A stretch of 35,833 nucleotides of DNA from Streptomyces sp. NBRC 110035 (lineage in GTDB: Bacteria; Actinomycetota; Actinomycetes; Streptomycetales; Streptomycetaceae): NCBI RefSeq assembly GCF_000829695.1, contig NZ_BBNN01000023.1:76309-112141 (forward strand). The letters are read 5' to 3'. The position numbers were made by a program, and so were the translations under genes. Position 1 is the first letter of the stretch. The number at the start of each line of letters is the position of its first letter. Shown piece after piece: positions 25,291 to 32,670 of this stretch. The notes under the pieces were generated by a model. That model searched no databases and had not been told where the DNA came from. It saw only the letters and a list, made by a program, of their open reading frames with translations.

Positions 25291-26199
25291 CTAAGGGAAC
25301 CGCAGTGCGTCCGGGCCGAGGGGCGGTACCAGTCCCTCGGCCGCCGCGCGGGTCAGCAGACCCCGCACCGCCGCGTAGCCGTCCTCGCCGAGGTCGGCGG
25401 TGAACTCGTTGACGTACAGCCCGATGTGCTGGTCGGCGACGGCCGGGTCCATCTCCTGGGCGTGCTCCATGACGTACGGGCGGGTCGCCTCGGGGTCGTC
25501 CCAGGCGGCCCGTACGGAGGCGCGGACCGCGTCGGCGAGCCGGGTCAGGGCCGCCGGCCCCAGGGACCGCCTGGCGATGATCGCGCCGAGCGGGATCGGC
25601 AGCCCGGTGGTCCGCTCCCAGTGCTCGCCCATGTCGGCGAGCTGGTGCAGCCCGTAGTTCCGGTACGTGAAGCGGGCCTCGTGGATCACGAGGCCCGCGT
25701 CGACCTTCCCGTCCCGCACGGCCGGCATGATCTCGTGGAACGGCATGACGACGACCTCGCCGACCGGGCCGGGCAGGGTGTCCGCCGCCCAGAGGCGGAA
25801 GAGCAGGTACGCCGTCGACCTCTCGCTCGGCACCGCGACCGTACGGCCGCTCAGATCGGTCCCCTCCTCCCGCGTCAGCACCAGCGGGCCGCAGCCCCGG
25901 CCGAGCGCACCCCCGCAGGGCAGCAGGGCGTACTCGTCGAGGACGTAGGGGAGGGCCGCGTACGACACCTTCAGCACGTCGAGCTCGCCGCGCTCGGCCA
26001 TGCCGTTGGTGAGGTCGATGTCGGCGAAGGTGACGTCGAGGGCGGGCGCGCCGGGCACGCGGCCGTGCGCGAGGGCGTCGAAGACGAAGGTGTCGTTCGG
26101 GCAGGGGGAGTACGCGATGCCGAGCGGGCGGCCGTCGGTCACGGGCCCACGCTCGCCGGACTCGCCGGACTCGCCGGGGTTACGGGATTCACTGGTCAT
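25291..26199 (-). CDS. mqnD: 1,4-dihydroxy-6-naphthoate synthase (MqnD), futalosine pathway
   Basis: A 302-residue protein that converts cyclic dehypoxanthinyl futalosine to 1,4-dihydroxy-6-naphthoate in the alternative menaquinone route. The fold is that of a periplasmic-binding protein but without a signal peptide, so cytoplasmic. Family markers: GIAYSPCPNDTFVFDALAHG near the N-terminus, VSYAALPYVLDEYALLPCGGALG, VVMPFHEIMPAVRDGKVDAGLVIHE and RFTYRNYGLHQLADMG, with the conserved HE(x)RFTY segment. The ATG at 26199 has GGAGAG ten bases upstream. It starts inside the end of mqnB (overlap 26189-26199), so translation is coupled. The first ~22 residues (Ser/Gly/Glu-rich) are not conserved. Confidence 0.93.
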   Translation of the reverse strand: MTSESRNPGESGESGERGPVTDGRPLGIAYSPCPNDTFVFDALAHGRVPGAPALDVTFADIDLTNGMAERGELDVLKVSYAALPYVLDEYALLPCGGALGRGCGPLVLTREEGTDLSGRTVAVPSERSTAYLLFRLWAADTLPGPVGEVVVMPFHEIMPAVRDGKVDAGLVIHEARFTYRNYGLHQLADMGEHWERTTGLPIPLGAIIARRSLGPAALTRLADAVRASVRAAWDDPEATRPYVMEHAQEMDPAVADQHIGLYVNEFTADLGEDGYAAVRGLLTRAAAEGLVPPLGPDALRFP

Positions 26200-26938
26200 G
26201 CGGGTTCCAACTCTCCAGGACGGGCGCGAGCTTCCCGAACCCCTCGGCGAGGGCGGTCAGGGCGTCGCCGATGCGCCAGGCGCCGCGGTCGCGCGGCCCC
26301 ACGGGGTTCGACACCGCCCGGATCTCCAGCACGGGCACGCCGTGCGCGGCGGCGGCCTCGGCGACCCCGAAGCCCTCCATGGCCTCGGCGAGCGCGCGGG
26401 GGTGCCGGCCGGCCAGGTGTGCGGCGCGGGCCGCGGTGCCGGTCACCGTCGACACGGTGAGGACGGCGCCGGTGAGGGCGCCGGTCGCGGCGGTCGCGTC
26501 CCGGACCAGGGCGGCGGGGGGCAGGTGGGTGACGGTGCCGAAGCCGAGGGCGGTCACCGGCAGGAAGCCGTCCGCCGTCTCGGCGCCCAGGTCGGCGGCG
26601 GTGATCTCGTCGGCGACGACGAGCGAGCCGACGGGCGCGTGCGGCGCGAAACCGCCGGCGATCCCGGCGGAGACGACCAGACGGTAGGGGCTGCCGGACA
26701 AGGCGGCGGCGGTGAGGGCGGTGGCCGTGGAGGCGGCGGCGAGGGCCGGTCCGACACCGGCGGCGAGGACGTCGGGGCCGCCGGCGATCCCGACCAGGCT
26801 CCCCCCGGCCGCTCCGGGCAGCGCGACCTGACCCACGGCCCCCGGGAACGCCCCGGCCACCGCGTCCCGCTCGGCGGGGACCGCGGTGGCCACGAGGACG
26901 CCGCCCCGGGCCCAGGGCCCCGTACCGGCGGGGGACAC
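26189..26938 (-). CDS. mqnB: Futalosine hydrolase (MqnB)
   Basis: A 249-residue nucleoside-phosphorylase-fold protein that hydrolyses futalosine to dehypoxanthinyl futalosine and hypoxanthine, the step before MqnC and MqnD. Seen: VATAVPAERDAV at the N-terminus, VSAGIAGGFAPHAPVGSLVVADE, and AMEGFGVAEAAAAHGVPVLEIRAVSNPVGPRDR near the end (here in pieces AMEGFGVAEAAAAHG and EIRAVSNPVGPRDRGAW), the purine-base and ribose pocket pattern. The GTG at 26938 is the likely start; GTG at 26893 right at the conserved part is possible, and neither has a clear ribosome site. It lies 47 bp after the lipoprotein gene and overlaps mqnD by 11 bases. Confidence 0.9.
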   Translation of the reverse strand: MSPAGTGPWARGGVLVATAVPAERDAVAGAFPGAVGQVALPGAAGGSLVGIAGGPDVLAAGVGPALAAASTATALTAAALSGSPYRLVVSAGIAGGFAPHAPVGSLVVADEITAADLGAETADGFLPVTALGFGTVTHLPPAALVRDATAATGALTGAVLTVSTVTGTAARAAHLAGRHPRALAEAMEGFGVAEAAAAHGVPVLEIRAVSNPVGPRDRGAWRIGDALTALAEGFGKLAPVLESWNPHDQ

Positions 26939-26985
26939 GGGTGCGGCGGACGTACCGGGGACGCTCGGGCCGTTCTCCGGGTCGA

Positions 26986-27483
26986 TCAGGCGTCCTTCTT
27001 CAGCCGGAAGTTCCACAGGCCCGTGGCGTCGCTCTCGCCCTCCTTGACCGACACCAGGGTCGAGTCGCCCTGGGCGCCGTACTGGGCGTTGAAGAACACG
27101 CTGCCGGGGATGGTGCGGTAGGTCTTGGTGCTGGAGTCGGTCAGCGGCTGACCGTTCATCAGGATCGTCCAGCCCTTGTCGGCGACCTCCGGCTCGACAC
27201 CGAAGCGCACGGTCTCGTCCGGGTCGACCGTGATCTCCTTGACGTCCTTGTCCTTGAGGCACTTGGAGAGGTCGGCGGCCTTCAGGGCCTCGCCCTCGCC
27301 GCCGCAGGTCGCCTCGGAGCTCACCGAGGAGCTGCCGACGGTGAGGGTGGACATCGCCGTCGGCTTGTCACAGGCCGACAGGACGAGCAGTCCGGCGGAT
27401 ACGGCGCCGGCGGTGGCGACGGCACGGCGGCGTCGCACGGCGCGGGCACTCGGAGCGGCTGCGCCGCGAGGCAACGTGGTCAT
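26986..27483 (-). CDS. DUF2771-type lipoprotein
   Basis: A 165-residue secreted lipoprotein: basic RRRR stretch, hydrophobic VATAGAVSAGLLVL and lipobox LSAC, then a globular part with two cysteines (CGGEGEALKAADLSKC) and a beta-rich end (TYRTIPGSVFFNAQYG, WNFRLKKDA). The pattern fits DUF2771 proteins that neighbour mqnB in Streptomyces. Start ATG 27483; a GTG at 27504 would add seven residues. Neither has a well-spaced ribosome site. It is on the same strand as mqnBD, but whether it has any role in quinone metabolism is unknown. Confidence 0.8.
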   Translation of the reverse strand: MTTLPRGAAAPSARAVRRRRAVATAGAVSAGLLVLSACDKPTAMSTLTVGSSSVSSEATCGGEGEALKAADLSKCLKDKDVKEITVDPDETVRFGVEPEVADKGWTILMNGQPLTDSSTKTYRTIPGSVFFNAQYGAQGDSTLVSVKEGESDATGLWNFRLKKDA

Positions 27484-27816
27484 GGGCGAAAGGCTATCGG
27501 GCACGCCTCACCCGTTCCCCACGTGGGGGTACGGCGTGGCCGGAGCGTTACGCCACTCGCGCGCGAGCCCTCCCGGGAGCGGGGTGGCGGGGCCGGCCCG
27601 GCGGATGCGGGCCGGGGCCGCCGCGAGACCGTCGCCGGAGGGCGCGTCGCCCTCGTGCCGGCCGGTCCGTGCGCTGATCGGCGGCTCGTGTCGTCCGGGT
27701 GCGCGAGCCGTCCCGGGGAGGGGCGGGCAGGGGGCGGGGCAGGGGCTGGTGCGGGTGCCGTCGCCGGAGGGCGCGTCGCCCGCGTGGTTGCCCGGTCGGT
27801 GTGCCGCACGGCGGGC
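27484..27816. other. Intergenic region with a 24-bp direct repeat
   Basis: 333 bp between the MFS gene and the lipoprotein gene. It contains two identical 24-bp sequences (27629-27652 and 27758-27781, beginning ccgtcgccggagggcgcg), 129 bp apart, each followed by a related but divergent tail. No gene is seen. Confidence 0.5.
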
Positions 27817-29274
27817 TCACGCCACCCGCGTGCGTCCGCTGCCCCTGCCGTGCCGGGCCGAGCCGATCAGGCCGCGGACGGTGGCCAGCCAGCCCGTGGC
27901 GACGATCGCGGCACCCACCGCCAGGCCCAGCGACCCGATCAGCGGCATCGCGATGCCGATCGCCCCGCCCAGCACCCACGACATCTGGAGCAGCGTCTCG
28001 GAGCGCGCGAACGCCGACGTACGGACCAGTTCGGGCACGTCCCGCTGGATGAGCGCGTCCAGGGACAGTTTGGCGAGCGCCTGCGCGAACCCGGCGATCC
28101 CGGCCAGACAGGCGATCACGACCGCGCCGAACAGCGCCGCCGCGGTGATCGCCGCGGCGGCCACACAGGCCACCACCGTCACGATGATGATCTCCGGCGC
28201 GCGGGATCTCAGCGAGGCCCCGACGGCCGTACCGAGCGCGTTGCCCGTGCCCGCCGCCACTCCCACGACGGCCAGGGACACGGCGGCGCTCTGCCCGGAC
28301 ATCGGATGCTCGCGCAGCAGGAACGCGAGGAAGAAGATCAGGAACCCGGTCAGACAGCGGATGGACGCGTTGGCGGCCAGCGCGTGGGTGACGGCCGGGC
28401 CGACCGTGCGCAGGCCGGGCCGCTTGACCGGCTTGAGGTGCGGGCCGTGCAGATGCTCCTCGTCCGCCGCGAGCAGCGCCGTGTCCTCCCCCTTCGCGGA
28501 GTCCACCTTCGACGGCAGCGTGAACGCCAGCACCGCCCCCGTGACGAACAGGACGAATGCCCCGTACAGCGGCCAGCGCGGCCCGATCTGGTGGAGGCCC
28601 GCGCCGATCGGCGCCGCGATGCCGGTGGCCAGCAGGCCGCCCAGGGTGACCCGCGAGTTCGCCTTCACGAGCGAGAACGCGGGTGGCAGCAGCCGCGGCA
28701 CGACGGCGCTTCTGACCACCCCGTACGCCTTCGAGGAGACCAGCACGCCGAGGGCGGCCGGATACAGCTGGAGGCCGCCGGTGACGACCGCCCCGGACAG
28801 CACCAGGGCGAGGATCGCGCGGGCGAGCATCGCGCCCGCCATCGCGGCCCGGCGGCCGTGCGGGAGACGGTCGAGGAGCGGGCCGACCACCGGGGCCAGG
28901 AGAGTGAACGGGGCCATCGTGATGGCGAGGTAGAGGGCGACCCGGCCGCGGGCCTCGTCCGTCGGCACGGAGAAGAAGACGGTGGACGCGAGGGCGACAG
29001 TGATCATGACGTCGCCGGCGCCGTTCACCCCGTGCAGTTCGATCAGTTTGCCGAGGCCGGACTCGCCGGCGCCGTGCGCGTGGGTGGCCCGGCGGATCCC
29101 GCGCGCGGTCCCGGTCACCGGGAGGCGCAGAACGCGCCCGAGCGCGCGCAGCGGGCCGCCCGCCCGGCCGGTCCCGACGCGTCGGCCCTTCTGCGGGCCC
29201 TTTCCCTTGACCCCGTCGGCCTCACCGGTCCCGGTGGCGCCCTGGGGTGTCCTCGCGGTAGCCACGACGTTCAT
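27817..29274 (-). CDS. MFS transporter
   Basis: A 485-residue membrane protein with ten to twelve hydrophobic segments. After a 75-residue basic cytoplasmic leader come GDVMITVALASTVFF, the first-loop motif-A-like LLDRLPHGRRAAMAG, then further helices such as AALGVLVSSKAYGVVRSAVV and WPLYGAFVLFVTGAVLAF, a central loop (LLAADEEHLHGPHLKPVKRPG), and the second half. Fits major-facilitator exporters; the substrate is unknown. Start ATG 29274, with only a weak CGGGG upstream. Divergent from the DUF3027 gene. Confidence 0.9.
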   Translation of the reverse strand: MNVVATARTPQGATGTGEADGVKGKGPQKGRRVGTGRAGGPLRALGRVLRLPVTGTARGIRRATHAHGAGESGLGKLIELHGVNGAGDVMITVALASTVFFSVPTDEARGRVALYLAITMAPFTLLAPVVGPLLDRLPHGRRAAMAGAMLARAILALVLSGAVVTGGLQLYPAALGVLVSSKAYGVVRSAVVPRLLPPAFSLVKANSRVTLGGLLATGIAAPIGAGLHQIGPRWPLYGAFVLFVTGAVLAFTLPSKVDSAKGEDTALLAADEEHLHGPHLKPVKRPGLRTVGPAVTHALAANASIRCLTGFLIFFLAFLLREHPMSGQSAAVSLAVVGVAAGTGNALGTAVGASLRSRAPEIIIVTVVACVAAAAITAAALFGAVVIACLAGIAGFAQALAKLSLDALIQRDVPELVRTSAFARSETLLQMSWVLGGAIGIAMPLIGSLGLAVGAAIVATGWLATVRGLIGSARHGRGSGRTRVA

Positions 29275-29702
29275 AGTGCCCCGATATGGCGGTACGTAGT
29301 GCCGCAACCTCGGCGACGGCTCCGGCACGTGCCGCTGTCCGGCGGAACGCCCCGGTGGTGAGGGGCCTGCCGGGTGTCCGCCGTCCGCCGTCCGCCGTCC
29401 GGCCGTCCGCCACGCCGGTGCGGCAAGGGCGTCGTACACGGGCGCCGCGGGTTCCGCGGGCGTGGCGGGGGACGACGGGGACGGCGCGGATTCCGGCGCG
29501 CGATGGCCCGAGAACTACCGTCGGTGTAGGCCATACGCACGCGAGAAGGTAGCGTGCATATCTCAGCCATCCCGCAGAATGGATGGAGGCGCGCCCGAGC
29601 ACGAATCGGCGCGGACGTCGACGCGGTCCTCCGGTCCGCTCCGTCCGCCCCCGCGCTGGGAGTGGCGCACTCGTGAGACGGCGTAGGAGAGAAGCGATAC
29701 CT
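29275..29702. promoter_or_regulatory. Divergent promoter region of MFS and DUF3027 genes, with 7-bp tandem repeat
   Basis: 428 bp without a gene. At 29375-29411 there are about five copies of ccgtccg. A lower-GC stretch at 29515-29580 (ctaccgtcggtgtagg ... ggtagcgtgcatatc) is the best place for the plus-strand promoter; TAGCGT resembles a -10 box but I cannot assign its -35. Confidence 0.4.
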
Positions 29703-30638
29703 GTGAGCGCAGCGACAACGCGAAGCCGCACCCCCGACCGCCTGTGCGCCGAGGCGGTCGACCTCGCCCGTGCCGCCGCCGAGGAGGCCGCCGCGCCCGG
29801 GGTCGTCGGAGAACACGAAGGTCTGGTCTCCGAGGGCGACCGGGTCGTCACCCACTTCTTCGCCTGCCGCGAGCTCGGCTACCGGGGCTGGCGCTGGGCC
29901 GTCACCGTCGCCCGCGCCTCCCGCGCCAAGCTCGTCACGGTGAACGAGTCCGTCCTGCTGCCCGGCCCCGACGCGCTGCTCGCACCGGAGTGGGTGCCGT
30001 GGAGCGAGCGGCTGCGCCCCGGCGACATGGGACCCGGTGACCTGCTGCCCACCGACGCCGAGGACCTGCGGCTGGAGCCCGGCTACTCGGGCGAGGACGA
30101 GCCGGCCCCGAACTCGACGGTCGCCTCGGTCACCGGGGAACTCGCCGAGCTGGCGGAGGCGGAGGACGCCGAGGTCGCCGCGGGCTCCCCGGCCGACCTG
30201 ACGATCGCACCCGCCCGTGGCTCGATCGCGTCGGTCGCCGAGGAACTCGGCATGCGCCGCGCCCGCGTCCTGTCCCGCTACGGCCTGCACGTCGCCGCCG
30301 ACCGCTGGGAGGAGGCGTTCGGTGCCAAGACCCCGATGGCGCAGGCGGCCCCCGCCTCCTGCGTCAGCTGCGGCTTCCTCGCCCGCATCGGCGGTTCCCT
30401 GGGCCAGGCCTTCGGCGTGTGCGCCAACGAGTTCTCCCCGGCCGACGGCCGCGTGGTCTCCCTGGCGTACGGCTGCGGCGGCCACTCCGAGGCCGCGGTC
30501 ATGCCCAGGCCGCCGCAGCCCGTCCCGCCGAGGATCGACGAGACCCGCGTCGACCCGTTCCCGCTCCGCCCGGCCGCGGACTCCGGCTCGGTCCCGGCGA
30601 CGGAGGACGAGTCGTCGGCGGAGCTGGGTCACTCGTAG
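29703..30638 (+). CDS. DUF3027 family protein
   Basis: A 311-residue soluble protein of the actinobacterial DUF3027 family. N-terminal half: CAEAVDLARAAAEEAA, GLVSEGDRVVTHFFACRELGYRGWRWAVT and VNESVLLPGPDALLAPEWVPWSERLRPGDMGPGDLLPT (in pieces HFFACRELGYRGWRWA and LAPEWVPWSERLRPGDMGPG). C-terminal part: RVLSRYGLHVAADRWEEAFG followed by CVSCGFL, GVCANEFSPADG and GCGGHSE, a cysteine set that could bind a metal. Start GTG 29703 with AGGAGAG 11 bases upstream. Function unknown. It is followed by the crystallin-like pseudogene. Confidence 0.9.
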   Translation: MSAATTRSRTPDRLCAEAVDLARAAAEEAAAPGVVGEHEGLVSEGDRVVTHFFACRELGYRGWRWAVTVARASRAKLVTVNESVLLPGPDALLAPEWVPWSERLRPGDMGPGDLLPTDAEDLRLEPGYSGEDEPAPNSTVASVTGELAELAEAEDAEVAAGSPADLTIAPARGSIASVAEELGMRRARVLSRYGLHVAADRWEEAFGAKTPMAQAAPASCVSCGFLARIGGSLGQAFGVCANEFSPADGRVVSLAYGCGGHSEAAVMPRPPQPVPPRIDETRVDPFPLRPAADSGSVPATEDESSAELGHS

Positions 30639-30703
30639 GCGGAGTACCCCGCCCCCGAGAGGACTGCCCTCGACGGCCCCGGCGCGGGCTCCGTCCGCCG
30701 CCG

Positions 30704-30955
30704 CGATCAACCAGACCGACTGCGGCAACCGGACCGACTTCGTCAAGGTCTGGATACAACGGCGGAAACCAGACCAGATGCTTCGCCGACGCGGGCATCA
30801 TGGCCCCCTGCCTCCCCGACGTCGAACGGATCACGTCCGGCAACAACAACGTCGAGATGCTGCTGGGCAACCAGACGAAGGTCATGGGCAAGTGGTCGAC
30901 CACCGTCGACGTCGAGAACCTCAACGCCACGCTGTACATCCTGCAGCTCCGCTGA
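30704..30955 (+). pseudogene. Beta/gamma-crystallin-like secreted protein, frameshifted
   Basis: APSAAAINQTDC and GNRTDFVKVW lie in one frame (to about 30752), then YNGGNQTRCFADAG, RITSGNNNVEML and VDVENLNATLYILQL continue in another to a stop at 30953-30955. Joined, they match small secreted crystallin-fold proteins of Streptomyces. The front of the signal peptide is missing; only its Ala-rich end remains. A single-base frame change between KVW and YNGG breaks it. It might be a sequencing error, but the missing 5' end argues for a true pseudogene. Confidence 0.6.
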
Positions 30956-31281
30956 CCCGCGGCACCGGGGCCCGACGAGCCGTGCACCGGGGCCCGGCCG
31001 GCCCGGCGCACACGGCCTTCTCCGTTTGCGTGCCGCCGGAGTGCCCCCGCCCGGCTGCCCCGCCGTGCTGTGGACAGGGCCTTCGGCGGCGCGGCGACGA
31101 CCCGTTCAGCGGCGTGTGCGAAGGGCGCAGGTCCGGCCCCTCACCGCCCGGCGAGGGCCGGTGGCGAGTGGAACCGGCCGCGGCGGGGAACCGCCGACCC
31201 CCTCTTTCGTCGTCTCGCGTTCGTGAGGGAGACGACCAGACGTGCTCGGATACGAAGCGAGTACGACCATCGGGGGGATCG

Positions 31282-31854
31282 ATGTTCACTGTTTTCCGAC
31301 TGCCGGCGCCCGCTGCCCGGCCTTCGCGCGCAGCCGTCACCGCCGTCGCGGTGGTGACGGCGGTCGCGGTGCTCGCCGGCTGCGGCGGTGACGGGGAGCG
31401 CGGGGAGACGGCGGAGGGGGAGACGGGGGAGGGGGGCACGCCGACCTCGCCGAACGCCTCCGCCACGCCGAACGCCTCCGCCTCCGCCGAGCCCTCGGCC
31501 TCCAGCAGCGTCGGTGCCCTGCCCGACGCGTACGACTTCACTCCCGCTCCGGAGCGGATACCCAGGACGGCCGCCCAGGCCCGCGCCCTCACGCGCGACG
31601 TCGTGCTCGCGCCCGCCGACTGGACGCCCGGCATGGTCCGGCACGACCCGTACGAGACGGCCGGCACCTGGCCGGTGCTTCCCGACACCTGTGTCTGGAC
31701 CCGCGGGAAACTGCCCGACGGGGTGCTGGACAGCCACAACCGCCGTATCGACCTGCCGGCGAAGGACGGCAAGGGCCGTGTCCTGGGATCGGGCTGCACG
31801 ACCTCGACGACATCGCTCTCGTCGACGACGAGAGCGAGTACGGACGGCAGGTGA
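31282..31854 (+). pseudogene. 5' part of a lipoprotein gene, fused out of frame to the next fragment
   Basis: ATG at 31282 with GGGGGG five to ten bases upstream. The 190-residue frame has a lipoprotein signal (AVTAVAVVTAVAVLAGCGG), an acidic then Thr/Ala/Ser-rich linker, and the start of a globular domain (PERIPRTAAQARALTRDVVL, WPVLPDTCVWTRGKLPDGVL). After about GRVLGSG (31790) the remaining codons are a Thr/Ser-rich shadow of the following coding frame. Intact members of this lipoprotein type continue much further, so the gene is truncated at the junction. Confidence 0.6.
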
Positions 31855-32459
31855 CCCGCCTGTTCGCCGAAGGGCTGCGGGGCACGGGCGGGCGCAACGT
31901 CCTGCCGGAGACGGTCCCCGCGGACGGCCGGGACACCGACGCCCGGGTCCGGGCCATGATCGCGCGGTCTCCCGGCGCCGTGGTCTACGGCGGCGGGCCC
32001 GACGGCATGGCCCGCTTCGCCCGCGCCCTGGCGGAGACCGGCTACCGCGGGCCCCGCATCGCCAGCCAGACCGCCCACGACCCCGGCTTCCCCGCGCGGG
32101 CCGGGGAGGCCGCCGAGGGCTGGCTCGTGGTGTCCACGGCGACCGACCCGTCGGCCGCGCCGTCGACGCGCGCCTTCACCCGGGCGTTCCGCACCCGCCA
32201 CCGGGCCGATCCGCCCTCCTTCGCCGCCGAGGCGTACGACGTGGTGCGGCTGGTCACCTCCTGCGTGCGCACGCTGGACCGGCCCCGGCCGACCCGGCAC
32301 GATCTGGTGCCCGTGCTGCGCAGGACGACGTACAAGGGGGTGTCGAAGAGCTATGCCTTCGAGCCGGAGAACGGCGGGTACGTGGGCGAGGGCGTCTTCT
32401 TCTACCGTGTGACCGGCGGCCGTTTCCGTTTCCTCGGCAGCGATCCCCGGAAGGTGTGA
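31791..32459 (+). pseudogene. 3' part of a branched-chain-amino-acid-type solute-binding protein
   Basis: In another frame from about 31791 the sequence reads GLHDLDDIALVDDESEYGRQ, GAVVYGGGPDGMARFARALA, GPRIASQTAHDPGF, FAAEAYDVVRLVTSCVRTLD and VSKSYAFEPENGGYVGEG to a TGA at 32457. This is the second lobe of a type 1 periplasmic ligand-binding protein (LivJ-like). The first lobe and signal are absent. A GTG at 31851 (VTRLFAEG) could start a shortened product, but half a binding protein is unlikely to work. Confidence 0.7.
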
Positions 32460-32470
32460 CCCGATCCGGC

Positions 32471-32545
32471 CGTACCGGCACGCGTCGGTATGGCGGCTCG
32501 GTACGCGTCGGTACGCATCGGTACGCGTCGGTATGGCGGCCCGGC
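32471..32545. repeat. 10-bp tandem repeat array before the sacsin-like gene
   Basis: The unit cgcgtcggta (once cgcatcggta) occurs at 32481-32490, 32504-32513, 32514-32523 and 32524-32533, with tggcggctcggta or tggcggcccgg between or after units. Located 125-200 bp before the GTG of the ATPase gene. It could be an operator array or simple slippage. Confidence 0.7.
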
Positions 32546-32670
32546 ACACGCCGGTACGGCCCGGGGCGTGTCCCGGGGGCGCCCGCCCTCTCCGGCGTGA
32601 TGCGCGCTCACGGCCGGTGGAGCGGTACCTTCGGGCTCACGCCGATGACGGCCGACGAGGAGAGATCAAC

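Noticed and set aside
29271..30746. Minus-strand frame opposite the DUF3027 gene
   Set aside because: Shadow composition; the plus-strand product has conserved cysteine motifs and a good ribosome site.
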